64,000 bases of DNA from positions 19,530,627-19,594,626 of the forward strand of contig OU862922.1 in NCBI GenBank assembly GCA_917880885.1. The letters run 5' to 3'. Of this stretch, positions 10,401-22,430 are shown piece after piece (positions within the stretch are counted from its first letter, which is position 1; each line of letters begins with the position of its first letter). The notes under the pieces were generated by a model, which saw nothing but the letters and a program-made list of their open reading frames with translations, did no database searches and was not told where the DNA came from. Origin of the DNA: Limnephilus marmoratus. Its lineage: Eukaryota; Arthropoda; Insecta; Trichoptera; Limnephilidae. Made by a program: the position numbers and the translations under genes.

Positions 10401-11180
10401 ACCGACCCCAAGCGTTCAAACGTCCGACCCCAAGTGCTTAAACGACCTAACCCAAGTATTAAAACGATGGTATAAAAAAAACAAAAATTCTTTGTAGATT
10501 TTTTGATTGATTCGTGTCCAGGCCACGATTCTTAGTAAGAATCCAAAATTTCAGACGGTTCGGAGTCATAACGCTAAAGTTATTGCCGACCCCAAGAGTT
10601 CAAACGTCCGACCCCAAGTGTTACAACGATGATTTAATAAAAAAACAAAATTCTTTGTAGATTTTATTGATTGATTCGTGTACAGACCATGATTCTTTGT
10701 AAGAATCCAAAATTTCACATGGTTCGGAACCATAGGGCCAAAGTTATGAACGACCACAATTATTGTTACAAAGCGACCGTAAAACGATGAATTTTTGCAA
10801 AAAATCTACTTTCAGCCAATTTTTTGATAGATACGTGTCCAGGTCATGATTCTTAATAAGAATCCAAAATTTAAGACGGTTCGGAGCCATAAGGCAAAAC
10901 TTATGACCGACCCCAAGCGTTCAAACGTCCGACCCCAAGTGCTAAAACGATGGTATAAAAAAAACAAAAATTCTTTGTAGATTTTTTGTTTGATTCGTGT
11001 CCAGGCCACAATTCTTAGTAAGAATCCTAAATTTCAGACGGTTCGGAGCCATAACGCTAAAGTTATTACCGACCCCAAGAGTTCAAACGCCCGGCCCCAA
11101 GTGCTTATACGATCGAACCCAAGTGTTAAAACGATGATTTTTTTTTTAAATTATCTTTGTGGATTTTTAGATTTCTCGTG
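7500..11180 (-). repeat. Satellite block 2b, minus orientation
   Basis: About eleven 335-bp units in minus orientation. In this orientation the A half carries CACACGGTTCGGAACCATAGGGCCAAAG and the B half carries GACGGTTCGGAGCCATAA. Short open frames on the minus strand recur in each unit and are by-products of the repeat. Confidence 0.88.
8470..10127 (-). repeat. Recent 825-bp higher-order satellite duplication
   Basis: The distinctive variant CAGTCGGTTCGG plus GTTATTGCGGACC occurs at 8905 and again at 9730, 825 bp apart. The surrounding few hundred bases look identical by eye, including the rarer TTCCAAAGCACTTG variant. The period is about 2.5 basic units. This indicates a recent unequal exchange inside the array. 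Confidence 0.78.
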
Positions 11181-11690
11181 TCGTGGGGTTGGTCATAATT
11201 TCGGCCCCATGGCATCGAACCGACTGAATTTTTTGATTCTTACAATGTGTGTTGTAAGAATCAAAAAAGATTCTTACATCTGTGCACGAACCAATAAAAA
11301 AAACGGCCCTCAGAAGAATAAAAAAATCATCAATTTAACACTTGGGATCGGTCATAAATTCGGCCATATGGCACTGAACCGACTGAAATTTTGGATTCTT
11401 ACTAACAATCATGGTCTGTACACGAATGTTTCAAAAAACTTCCAAAATAAGAATTTTGAAAAAAATCATAGTTTTAACACTTGGTTAGTGTCATTTAACA
11501 CTTGTTTAACATTTAGTGTCCGACCGAACTTTCGGTTTCGGTTTCGGCCTGGTTTCGGCAAAAAAATGAGGTTCGGCTTAGTTGTTAAAATGTAGCTCTT
11601 CCAAGAATAATCTAATTAAAAATGTTTTTTTTTTTTCATTAGGAAGCTTTTCATGCGTCTAAATGTTGCACCCGCGATTGTGGAATCGCC
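11181..11690 (+). repeat. Plus-strand satellite patch with fixed junctions, copy 1
   Basis: At about 11181 the minus-oriented array switches, at ...ATTTCTCGTGT, to plus-oriented units (GTGGGGTTGGTCATAATTTCGG). After about 340 bp comes TTTCGG-rich sequence joined to the 'ATGTAGCTCTTCCAAGA' spacer, and minus orientation resumes near 11690. The same two junctions recur near 13175 and 17607. Confidence 0.82.
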
Positions 11691-13174
11691 CTAAACGACC
11701 TAACCCAAGTATTTAAATGATGATTTAAAAAAAAATCTTTGTAGATTTTTTGATTGATTGGTGTCCAGGCCACAATTCATAGTAAGAATCCTACATTTCA
11801 GACGGTTCGGAACCATAACGCTAAAGTTATTACCGACCCCAAGAGTTCAAATGCCCGACCCCAAGTGCTTATACGATGGAACCCAAGTGTTAAAACGATG
11901 ATTTTTTTTAAAATTATCTTTGTGGTGTTTTAGATTTCTCGTGACCATGATTATTAGTAGGAATCCAAAATTTCACATGGTTCGGAACCATAGGGCCAAA
12001 GTAATGAATGACCACAATTATTGTTACAAAACGCCCGTAAAACGATGAATTTTTGCAAAAATTTTGCTTTCAGCCGATTTTTTAATTGATTCGTGTCCAG
12101 GCCATGATTCTTAGTAAAAAACCAGAATTTCAGACTGTTCGGAGCCATAAGGCAAAAGTTATTACCGACCCCAAATGTTCAAACGTCCGACCCCTTGGTT
12201 GGAGTTGCTCGTCCGAGCACTTGTGCTTAAACGACCGAAAACAAGGTTAAAACGGTGATTTAAAAAAAAATTGTCTTCTTAGATGTTTTTATTGATTCGT
12301 GAACAGACCATGATTAATAGTAAGAATCGAAAAGTTCTTACGGTTCAAAGCCATTGGGTCGAAGTTACGAACGACCACAATTATTGTTGCAAAGCACCCG
12401 TAAAACGATGAATTTTTGCAAAAATTCTGCTTTTAGTCAATTTTTTTAAAGATACGTGTTCAGGCCACAATTCTTAGTAAGAATCCAAAATTTCAGACGG
12501 TTCGGAGCCACAACGCTAAAGTTATTGCCGACCCCAAGAGTTCAAACGTCCGACCCCAAGTGCTTAAACGACCTAACCCAAGTGTTAAAACGATGATATA
12601 AAAAAAAATTCTTCGTAGTTTTTTTGATTGATTCGTGTACAGACGATGATTTCATTTTTGATAAGAATCCAAAATTTCACACGGTTCGGAACCATAGGGC
12701 CAAAGTTATGAACGACCACAATTATTGTTACAAAGCGACCGTAAAACGATGAATTTTTGCAAAAAATCTACTTTTAGCCAATTTTTTTATAGATACGTGT
12801 CCAGGCCATGATTCTTATTAAGAATCCTAAATGTCAGACGGTTCGGAGCCATAGGGCAAAAGTTATGACTGACCCCAAGTGTTCAAACGTCCGACCCCTA
12901 GTGCTAAAACGACCTAACCCAAGTGTTAAAACGATGATATAAAAAAAAATTCTTCGTAGTTTTTTTGATTGATTCGTGTCCAGGCCACAATTCTTAGTAA
13001 GAAATTCTTACTAAGAATCCTAAATTTCAGACGGTTCGGAGCCATAACGCTAAAGTTATTACCGACCCCAAGAGTTCAAACGCCCGGCCCCAAGTGCTTA
13101 TACGATCAAACCCAAGTGTTAAAACCATGATTTTTTTTTTTAAATTATCTTTGTGGATTTTTAGATTTCTCGTG
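11691..13174 (-). repeat. Satellite block 3, minus orientation
   Basis: Standard units in minus orientation. Around 12195 there is a short foreign stretch (TTGGTTGGAGTTGCTCGTCC). Near 12990 a local inverted duplication of the ATTCTTAGTAAGAA dyad is visible. Confidence 0.85.
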
Positions 13175-13688
13175 TCGTGGGGTTGGTCATAATTTCGGCC
13201 CCATGGCATCGAACCGACTGAATTTTTTGATTCTTACAATGTGTGTTGTAAGAATCAAAAAAGATTCTTACATCTGTGCACGAACCAATAAATAAATCGG
13301 CCCTCAGAAGAATAAAAAAATCATCAATTTAACACTTGGGATCGGTCATAAATTCGGCCATATGCCACTGAACCGACTGAAATTTTGGATTCTTACTAAC
13401 AATCATGGTCTGTACACGAATGTTTCAAAAAACTTCCAAAATAAGAATTTTGAAAAAAATCATAGTTTTAACACTTGATTAGTGTCATTTAACACTTGTT
13501 TAACATTTAGTGTCCGACCGTACTTTCGGTTTCGATTTCGGCCTGGTTTCGGCAAAAAAATGAGGTTCGGCTTAGTTGTTAAAATGTAGCTCTTCCAAGA
13601 CTAATCTAATTTAAAATGTTTTTTTTTTTATCATTAGGAAGCTTTTCATGCGTCTAAATGTTGCACCCGCGATTGTGGAATCGCCCTA
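13175..13688 (+). repeat. Plus-strand satellite patch, copy 2
   Basis: Same structure and same junction bases as the patch at 11181, 1994 bp further on. It therefore arose by duplication of a roughly 2-kb mixed-orientation unit, not by an independent inversion. Confidence 0.82.
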
Positions 13689-14096
13689 AACGACCTAACC
13701 CAAGTATTTAAGGATGATTTAAAAAAAAATCTTTGTAGATTTTTTGATTGATTGGTGTCCAGGCCACAATTCATAGTAAGAATCCTACATTTCAGACGAT
13801 TCGGAGCCATAACGCTAAAGTTATTACCGACCCCAAATGTTCAAACGTCCGACCCCAAGTGCTTAAACGACCGAAAACAAGGTTAAAACGGTGATTTAAA
13901 AAAAAATTGTCTTTGTAGATGTTTTTATTGATTCGTGAACAGACCATGATTAATAGTAAGAATCGAAAAGTTCACATGGTTCAAAACCATTGGGTCAAAG
14001 TTACGAACGACCACAATTATTGTTGCAAAGCGTCCGTAAAACGATGAATTTTTGCAAAAATTCTGCTTTTAGTCAATTTTTTTAAAGATACGTGTT
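13689..14096 (-). repeat. Satellite block 4, minus orientation
   Basis: About one unit of minus-oriented satellite, ending in ...GATACGTGTT where the 14097-16434 transposon has inserted. The interrupted sequence resumes as GTTCAGGCCACAATTC at 16438. Confidence 0.85.
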
Positions 14097-16434
14097 CTAG
14101 GGTGGAACACTTTTGTATGAAAAAATTTTTTTTTTCGAATTTCGAATTGGAATACCATGGAAAAGTTGCTTTATATAATTGTAAATAATACTCTTCAATT
14201 TGAAAGTTCTAGCTCGACAGCTTGAGCCCCCGCCATAGGCTTGAAATTTAATTTTTTAAGTTTTTATGGACGTTTTGTATTATCCACCCTATAAAAAAAT
14301 AATAAGTAAATATAATATTTTATGAATTAAATGATAAAATTAAAGTAGATTTTAACCAATAAAATCATTTATTTCAAAAGTACACACAGGTTCAGAAAGT
14401 TATGTAGGTATGAATAACATCATTTTTTATGACAAAAATCCATTTTCGTCTCAAACCTTGGTATGAGCTTTCGAGATGCTAATTTAGATTTCACGAATCC
14501 CTCTTGTCTTGTCTTATCGCATACACTTAGAGCTGCTTTTGTCACAACTTTTACAAATCTTTCCACAGCCTGGGTGTGGCAAGGCATTCTCATAAACTCC
14601 AACACTGTATCTTCTCCATTTTCTATAAGATCTTGTAACTGCTTATCGGAAATATTCATCAGTATTGGGGGTTTGTATATATTTTGTTGCCAGTCAATCA
14701 TGTCTATGTAAGAACGTGCATTTAAGTCCACTTTTGGCACCTCAAACATGCGCCAAACAGATTTTTTATTAACTTGACGAGCCTTTAAAATGCGTCTTGC
14801 AGCGGGTTCTCTAATGTGCTTACGTGAATCTTACTCAACAACAAGTTTTCTGGATGAGCAACGCAAGTGTTTCGAATTATAACAGGGTCCACTATCGCTA
14901 ACAACTAGTTAGACAAATATCGAGTGCTGTTCACGAGCTTTCATAAATGATTTGAACCATCTTTGCAGGATGAATGTGTTTTGATAGCAAACCAGTCAGG
15001 AGCGTATGATTTGCTAAAGTCACAAGATTTTGTTGTAGATTTTCCATAGAAATATTCAAACGTAGTATACGATTAGCTCTCGTCAACCATCGAGCATGGG
15101 ATAGATTACCTGGGCTTCTCTGTAATAAATCAGGAGAGCAGGACCCCTTTATGACAACAGTAGTAATTTCTTGTAAATATTTCTGGTCTGTACTGAGATC
15201 TTTGGATATTTGTGGAGGTAGTTCACCTTCTATCTTCTCAAAGTTGTCCAACGGCAGCGTCTTGCATATCTCTAATGCTTTACCAATTTGACATGCAAAT
15301 GATTTAGGTCCTGCAGTAGGGCCATCCAAATAAATAAACAAATGCCTCAATGGTAACACACTCAGCGTGTATGAGACAAATTATCCATTGCAATGGTAGA
15401 GATAGTCTGTTTCCCTGCATTTGTGTTTGTTCCATCACAGCCAACAACCATTAAACCCTCTAGTGATATCTTTTCAGTCGTTAAAGAGCTGTTGAAAACT
15501 CTTTCAATATTTCTTGCACTCCCCGATGTTGGAACCACATACCCAATATAAATAGAACCTGGTTCTTTTATAATCGAAATATGTTCCTCTTGTACAATCA
15601 CTCTAAACCTCTTTGATCCTTTTAAAACAGTTTTAGCCTGTTAGTGCGTTGGTCTTCTAAAAACATTTGTTCCTCTTTTGGCACTTTTTTGCTCAAACAA
15701 GTACAGCTTACAAATTCATAACACTTTCGAGTGATAACTTTTAGTAACTGTAAGACTCGTTTGTGTGTGACAATTGGAATAGAAGATTTTATCCACAATT
15801 CTTCAATTTTTGTTCCAATTATTTCGGCAATTTCCAAAAACGTAGGTTCTTTTGATGTGTTATTCCTTACTTTTAAGTCTTGTCGAACCTATTCATAGAA
15901 TTCCATCACATTTTCATAGGTAGGTAGGATATTCTCTTTCAAATCTGCACTTTTACCAAATATCGGACATTTTAACGTTTGTCTTGTAGAAGTCATGTTA
16001 AATCACTTAAAAAACGTTTATCAACAAGTACTCGTGAATATAATTAACGCGCGACCCTTCACTTTGAGACAATTATCCTTTAAACAAAACACTGCACTTC
16101 TTAGATTGTCACGTGCCGCCCCCCGCTTCGTCCCGCACTTTACTCCTTTATCACAGCGCCAATAATGAAATATTTGATTGCAACAGCTAGTTAACTATAT
16201 TTAAATACGTCATTTAATAAAATAAACCTATTTTAATAAATTCTGTACTGTTTTGTAGGATGCGCAAATAGCCCCAAAACTGTCGTTTTTGTAAATGTTC
16301 AAGGTCTTGGCGGGGGCTTTTACCGTTGTCTGATATTTTTTATATTTTTAATTGAGGTAATTGATGGCAATTGGCAACTTAATACAACTATTCCAAATAA
16401 AAATTAGAAAAAAAAAAATTTCGTTCCGCACTAG
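14097..16434 (-). mobile_element. 2338-bp DNA transposon with degenerate transposase
   Basis: Inverted termini start CTAGGGTGGAAC (14097) and, on the other strand, CTAGTGCGGAAC (from 16434). Both lead into a T-rich run and then TTGGAATA. Flanking target DNA is ACGTGTT on the left and ACTGTT on the right, so the target duplication is about 6-8 bp with decay. The satellite reads on across it. The superfamily is not certain from sequence alone. The length of the duplication and internal gene suggest an autonomous-size element now broken. Confidence 0.75.
14420..15996 (-). pseudogene. Broken transposase of the 14097-16434 element
   Basis: On the minus strand translation starts at 15996 ('MTSTRQTLKCPIFGKSADL', then 'NILPTYENVMEFYE'). 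A stop falls within the same frame before 'EIAEIIGTKIEELWIKSSIP'. Later blocks are 'SLEGLMVVGCDGTNTNAGKQ' (15362-15601), a frameshifted 'PLQWIICLIHAE', 'LPLRHLFIYLDGPTAGPKSF', 'LSTDQKYL' and 'SHARWLTRANRILRL' (14931-15359). The last is 'FPCHTQAVER'-like 'MPCHTQAVERFVKVVTKAA' (14420-14749). I recognise these from a large family of uncharacterised transposase-like proteins found in insects and cnidarians. Part of the middle is shorter than expected. At least two frameshifts and one stop make it non-functional. The name of the superfamily is left open. Confidence 0.68.
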
Positions 16435-17606
16435 ACTGTTCAGGCCACAATTCTTAGTAAGAATCCAAAATTTCAGATGGTTCGGAGCCATAACGCTAAA
16501 GTTATTGCCGACCCCAAGAGTTCAAACGTCCGACCCCAAGTGCTTAAACGACCTAACCCAAGTGTTAAAACGATAATATAAAAAAAAAATTCTTGGTAGT
16601 TTTTTTGATTGATTCGTGTACAGACCATGATTTCATTTTTGATAAGAATCCAAAATATCACACGATTCGGAACCATAGGGCCAAAGTTATGAACGACCAC
16701 AATTATTGTTACAAAGCGACCGTCAAACGATGAATTTTTGCAAAAAATCTACTTTTAGCCAATTTTTTGATAGATACGTGTCCAGGTCATGATTCTTAGT
16801 AAGAATCCAAAATTTAAGACGGTTTGGAGCCATAAGGCAAAACTTATGACCGACCCCAAGTGTTCAAACGTCCGACCCCAAGTGCTTAAACGACCTAACC
16901 CAAGTATTAAAACGATGGTATAAAAAAACAAAAATTCTTAGATTTTTTGATTGATTCGTGTCCAGGCCACGATTCTTAGTAAGAATCCAAAATTTCAGTC
17001 GGTTCGGAGCCATAACGCTAAAGTTATTGCCGACCCCAAGAGTTCAAACGTCCGACCCCAAGTGTTACAACGATGATTTTAAAAAAAAAAACAAAATTCT
17101 TTGTAGATTTTATTGATTGATTCTTGTACAGACCATGATTCTTTGTAAGAATCCAAAATTTCACCTGGTTCGGAACCATAGGGCCAAAGTTATGAACGAC
17201 TACAATTATTGTTCCAAAGCACTTGTAAAACGATGAATTTTTGAAAAAAAAAAATACATTTAGACAATTTTTTGATAGATACGTGTCCAGGCCATGATTC
17301 TTATTAAGAATCCAAAATGTCAGACGGTTCGGAGCCATAAGGCAAAAGTTATGACCGACCCCAAGTGTTCAAACGTCCGACCCCAAGTGCTTAAACGACC
17401 TAACCCAAATGTTAAAACGAAGATATTAAAAAAATTTCTTCGTAGTTTTTTTTATTGATTCGTATCCAGGCCACAATTCTTAGTAAGTTACTACCGACCC
17501 CAAGAGTTCAAACGCCCGACCCCAAGTGCTTATACGATCGAACCCAAGTGTTAAAACGATGATTTTTTTTTAAAAATTATCTTTGTGGATTTTTAGATTT
17601 CTCGTG
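16435..17606 (-). repeat. Satellite block 5, minus orientation
   Basis: Continuation of the minus-oriented array after the transposon. Units are close in sequence to those at 8.3-10 kb, including the ACAACGATGATTT variant. Confidence 0.85.
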
Positions 17607-18120
17607 TCGTGGGGTTGGTCATAATTTCGGCCCCATGGCATCGAACCGACTGAATTTTTTGATTCTTACAATGTGTGTTGTAAGAATCAAAAAAGATTCT
17701 TACATCTGTGCACGAACCAATAAAAAAATCGGCCCTCAGAAGAATAAAAAAATCATCATTTTAACACTTGGGATCGGTCATAACTTCGGCCATATGGCAC
17801 TGAACCGACTAAAATTTTGGATTCTTACTAACAATCATGGTCTGTACACGAATGTATCAAAAAACTTCCAAAATAAGAATTTTGAAAAAAAATCATAGCT
17901 TTTACACTTGGTTAGTGTCATTTAACACTTGTTTAACATTTAGTGTCCGACCGAACTTTCGGTTTCGGTTTCGGCCTGGTTTCGGCAAAAAAATGAGGTT
18001 CGGCTTAGTTGTTAAAATGTAGCTCTTCCAAGAATAATCTAATTTAAAATGTTTTTTTTTTTTTATCATTAGGAAGCTTTTCATGCGTCTAAATGTTGCA
18101 CCCGCGATTGTGGAATCGCC
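17607..18120 (+). repeat. Plus-strand satellite patch, copy 3
   Basis: Third copy of the patch seen at 11181 and 13175, with the same entry junction (CTCGTGTCGTGGGGTTGG) and the same TTTCGG/ATGTAGCTC exit. After subtracting the 2338-bp transposon, it lies about 2.09 kb from copy 2. Confidence 0.82.
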
Positions 18121-18587
18121 CTAAACGACCTAACCCAAGTATTTAAACGATGATTTAAAAAAAAAATCTTTGTAGATTTTTTGATTGATTGGTGTCCAGG
18201 CCACAATTCATAGTAAGAATCCTACATTTCAGACGGTTCGGAGCCATAACGCAAAAGTTATTACCGACCCCAAGAGTTCAAACGCCCGACCCCAAGTGCT
18301 TATACGATCGAACCCAAGTGTTAAAACGATGATTTTTTTCTAAAATTATCTTTGTGGTGTTTTAGATTTCTCGTGTACGGACCATGATTATTAGTAAGAA
18401 TCCAAAATTTCACATGGTTCGGAACCATAGGGCCAAAGTAATGAATGACCACAATTATTGTTACAAAACGCCCGTAAAACGATGAATTTTTGCAAAAACT
18501 CTACTTTTATCCAAATTTTGTGTTGATACGTGTCCACTGTCCAGGCCACGATTCTTAGTAAGAATCCAAAATTTCACACAAATTAAG
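18121..18587 (-). repeat. Satellite block 6, minus orientation, last before the BEL element
   Basis: Minus-oriented satellite running up to ...CCAAAATTTCACAC and then directly into the BEL LTR. No minus-oriented block is seen beyond the BEL element. Confidence 0.83.
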
Positions 18588-18948
18588 TGGTACTCACGGT
18601 TGTTGTCTTCTGGCTTGATGACAGTTATAGATGTCCATAAGCGTTCGAGATTGTTCTATTTGATTGTTAGAACTTCGGTAAAGTTTGAGTCATGAGTTCA
18701 CACAAGTATACGAAAGAATACGGTAGGATTTACACTTTATGTGACGATATGATGAATAACATTTCGTCGTGGTGCGAAATGTCACGATACGATCGGTGGT
18801 TAGCATCGGAATGACGATAAAGCGCTTGACACTTGTTTTCCGTGTAGGTAGGCACCCTTATTGTGCGGAAGTCCAAAATCTGGGTTCCTCCGATCTCGTA
18901 TGATAATCCGACCACAAAACGAATGAAATCCATCAGCGTTATGAAACA
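18588..18948 (-). repeat. BEL 3' LTR
   Basis: The repeat starts TGGTACTCACGG and ends TTATGAAACA on the plus strand. It matches 26522-26796 plus 28887-28973. The adjoining TTCCGCCCACC (minus: GGTGGGCGGAA) is a plausible polypurine tract just inside the LTR, as expected for the 3' LTR of a minus-strand element. Confidence 0.85.
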
Positions 18949-19599
18949 TTCCGCCCACCAAAATACAGCAAATTATACAGTATTTTAAAGAAAAGTTGAA
19001 CGTTAAACGAAACGCAGAATGCCATGAAACGTGACGTTGATGAAAAGAAGACGAAGCAAAAGAAGTTGTTTTAAACGATAACTAGATATAGATAAACTAG
19101 ACGATAAGAAACTAAATGATACGATTAACATAGACGTAAAAAGAATAAAACGAACCGCGAAACGATGATGATTAGTCACATTGCCTAGGCAATGGATACG
19201 ATTTGGTGAATGGTCTTGTAAGAGAAGATCCATTCAAAGTACGAAACGTAGCAATAAGCACAAGATTTTTAATTACGATTCTAATCACCTCTTCCGTAGA
19301 GAGTGATGTCCAATGTTTGGTTAAAGATAGAATACGAATTTCGAAATGATTAGTAGAAAATCCGAACGACGAGAGGCTTTGTTATGAAAGTTGTGTACGA
19401 ATAGATAACAAGAACCGATAAGGCGTTGGAGTTTCCGAAAACGATATAATTTTTTTTAATAAAAGGCCAGCAGAATATCATCATGTTGGACTAATGAATG
19501 ACGATTGAACTCGTTCCTCAGAGTCAGTTCAGTTTTTTTAACATGGCCATCTAAAATGGGCAAAGAGTCGTTTGGCTGGACAAACTCGGAGGGCTCCGC

Positions 19600-20103
19600 C
19601 TAACATAACACGTTACGGTTTAGATCGGCCGGAGAATGGCCACGTGAAGCGATACCCGATGGATTGTCAACCGATGATGCTTGACGCCGATGGTTAGATG
19701 CGATAACTGTCAAAAGCGATAATTGGTCGGTGTAACGATTCCCGTGATGAGTATCATCGGGTGAAGCATCCGGTGGCCTCCACTTCCATCCCAATACTCT
19801 GAGAGTAAAAGAATGATCAACATTCTTGAAGATTACATCAGTGAGATAGTAGCCCGGCGGTAGAAAGGCGCAAAGTTTCGGTTTGCTACAATCCAACTTC
19901 TGCAGTTCAAGTTGACCTCGTTTGGTATGTTCGATAACTTCGGATTGCGTTTGTTGAGCTTGTTCCACACTGGAACAGCCGATGACGATTGAATCGATAT
20001 TTGAATCCGAAGTGATCGCGTGGCGTGTGAGTGATAATTCGTAACCTTTCTTTTCTGTCAACGGTGTAACAATACGATAGGACAGAATAAAGGCAGATAT
20101 CAA
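19600..20103 (-). pseudogene. BEL pol: RT C-terminal part, shifted frame
   Basis: Continues the RT domain in another frame after a frameshift near 20100. The catalytic Y-V/M-D-D segment of BEL RT is expected just before 'GCSSVEQAQQ' but reads N-I-D-S, so the active site is lost. The later 'LQKLDCSKPKL' and 'LRVLGWKWRPPDAS' match the post-catalytic region in which BEL elements have K-x-L-G-L-x-W. The frame ends soon after, with no RNase H or integrase detectable. Confidence 0.68.
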
Positions 20104-21769
20104 AAATCACAGGGTGTAATGGGTAATCCGGGGTAGATTCCGATAATTGATGACGCCAAAATATTCTTTGGAACGCGCGATTTGGCTCTTGAAGAAATAT
20201 TTGGCGATACATTTGCAGTACCTCAGCAATGAAAACCACAGATGGTGAACGAAAGTTTTGCAGAAGTTCAGCAATGTTCGTTTGGAGCTTGGGAACGATA
20301 AGGAAGGCATCATTTGACGATGATTTGTTCACTTCCGTCACCGAGGCATCGAAGACCATTCGCAACATAGTGGTAACAGTGCCCGGACGAAGAATGTAAT
20401 GACGAAGTATGTGATGCATTTCCTTGAGTAAATCTTTTCCAGGAACACGTGTCATGTGACCATTGTGCAAGTAGTCAGTCATGAAAGCGAAGTACGGTTC
20501 ACGTAAACTGAGCTTTAATGTCTGTTTACGTTCGAGTGAAAGGATGATGCGCGAAGAGGCTTCGCGCGAACCTGGGGAAGCGATATCCTTATCCTTTTCA
20601 CCAAAAGGTAAGGCTACGATGAATTGTCCCGAAGGGTCACGTGAGTGATTAGTGTGATGGACCTGCTCATCACGTTGTTCTTCAGGGATGAGATGTGAAG
20701 ACTGAGGGAATGTGTCCAACTCTCTCAGTTTCTTGACCTTTTCAGGAAGACGGTACTGGTTGGTTTCGATAAATTGACTAGAAAAGTCACGTGAGCGATA
20801 AATGCGATACATTTGTTCACGACGTTGTTTGTTGGGCTGTGAAGACTGAGGAAATGTATCCAACTCCCTCAGTCTGTTGACTTCTTCTGGAAGACGGTAC
20901 TGGTTGGTTTCGATGAAGGAGTTGGTTTGATCGGTAGCAAAACCAACCGAATTCAGAGGAAGCCAACCGAATGGTGAATTGATAGCTGAAGGCTGGTGAA
21001 GATCACCCGTTAATTGGGGTCTCGGTAGAGATGGCAAGATATCAACATCTCGAAGTAGTTCCGTCGCTCCTTTGTCAGTTGTCAGTTTGTGACAGTCAGA
21101 GTCGGCATGAAGTATGTCTTGGAACAGATGACAAGATAACTGGTCGAATTGAATCGTTGGCGATGGAAGTAACTTCGTGTTGAAGGTAGTTTGTCCCTTA
21201 ACATCGACATCGAAATTAGTGACGCCTGACGCGGTTGTAGAAGATTGGCCTAAGCCACGGATTTTCTGAGAGCTGACTGGACGCTCGGCAGTGCGATTGG
21301 ATATGAAGTGTGTTTGACTGTCTGAATCGGTCAACCCACGAAACGTTTGAAAACTGCCGGAGGGATCACGATTTCTAATATGAGCAGTAGGCAAACGTAC
21401 GATGGATCTGTCACCGAAGTTAGCGAGGAAAAGAACTGGAGGATCTGAAATAGAAGCTCCTTGAATGGCAAACGTGGTGGGTCGTTGGTACTCCTCTTCA
21501 GCAGAAATGTTGTCTTCCCTATGAAGAAGAGTGTGGTGCTTACGATGACATTTCTGACAATCAAACACAGATTTGCAATTCGTGAGAGAATGAGAAGGCG
21601 TGAGACAATTCAGGCACCAACGGTGTGCCTTGGCGAATTGAGCACGTTCCTGAACCGATTTGAGTGCAAATGATTTGCACTTAGCAATATGGTGAATACC
21701 CTTGCAAAACGCGCACTTTGAAGTGAACGCAGTCAAGGACCCTTTGATTTCAGGTTTTGCCTTATTCAT
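19907..21769 (-). pseudogene. BEL gag zinc knuckles, protease and RT N-terminal part
   Basis: A 620-codon open frame. Residues 19-31 (CAFCKGIHHIAKC) and about 48-61 (CLNCLTPSHSLTNC) are BEL-type zinc knuckles; a third C-x2-C-x-H-rich motif follows. A protease-like segment around residue 145 reads 'LTDSDSQTHFIS', where BEL proteases have D-S-G-S-Q, so the active-site Gly is replaced by Asp. After a linker with an internal 48-codon tandem duplication come RT blocks: 'QFIVALPFGEK', 'LRMVFDASVTEVNKSSSNDA' and 'VVFIAEVLQMYRQIFL'. In that last block the catalytic motif A Asp (usually A-D-I-x-x-M-Y-R-Q-I) is Glu. The frame is long but catalytically dead at both enzymes. It is on the same strand as, and directly downstream of, the gag N-terminal frame. 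Confidence 0.82.
20695..20985 (-). repeat. 144-bp in-frame tandem duplication in BEL pol
   Basis: The block containing CGGTACTGGTTGGTTTCGAT occurs at 20751 and at 20895, 144 bp apart, giving two copies of a peptide with 'FIETNQYRLPE' and 'LRELDTFPQSS'. The period is 48 codons, so the frame stays open. It lies in the linker between protease and RT. Confidence 0.75.
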
Positions 21770-21781
21770 GTCACAAGTAAG

Positions 21782-22150
21782 CTATGACGTTTGTTTTATG
21801 ACAGCTTGATTATGAAATGTTGAAAAGTTTTGCACGATAATGTTCGCGGGCTCCGATTCGAAAGATTGATTCGTTAATTCCTTGTGAATTACGACGATTT
21901 TGAAATAAACATTATCAAAAGCTTCGCGAACTTGATTTTCAATGTCCTTGTTTGCCTTATCTGAAGCTAAGATGTCAACGTGAACGGTTTCAAAATCATT
22001 AAGAATGTTTTGCAACCTCGTATAATACGCTAAAAATAATGGGTAATTGGTTGCATCTTGCAAAACGCTTTGACCGACCTCATACCCCTTGTTTATTCTG
22101 CTAATGGCTACGTTCCGTCTTCTACGCAAGCCTTGTAAAGTACTAGCCAT
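21782..22150 (-). pseudogene. BEL gag N-terminal fragment
   Basis: A 122-codon frame starting 'MASTLQGLRRRRNVAISRIN' with a helical, charged composition matches the start of BEL gag proteins ('LKxKRxxIxxxI'). It stops only 12 bp before the zinc-knuckle frame begins. The central gag region normally lying between them is missing, so an internal deletion has occurred. Confidence 0.65.
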
Positions 22151-22430
22151 TTTTTTAAGTAAACAAATGTACTAACGAAATAATCAGGAAAACGTTATAA
22201 ATTAAAAAGCAGAATTCGATATAATTTAAAATACCGGTAGGTTGTTAATTAATTAAGAACTACGAAAACTAATTCTACGATTCACTGTTTGAATTCGTTC
22301 TACGAAATGACATTTCAATTCACGTAATATTTCATAGCATTCTTTCGTTTTGCCAAAGAAAGAATTTATTATGAGAATTTATTATCTAAAGCAGGGGTGA
22401 GGAACCTGCGGCCCGCGGGCACTTTTGGTG

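Noticed and set aside
11190..11595. Single long open frame crossing the minus-to-plus satellite junction (10990-11595)
   Set aside because: It is made of two oppositely oriented satellite pieces and TTTCGG repeats. It exists only because of the junction.
18948..19600. An env-like gene downstream of BEL pol on the minus strand
   Set aside because: The short frames there (18730-19233) show no signal peptide, Cys pattern or membrane anchor, and one overlaps the LTR.
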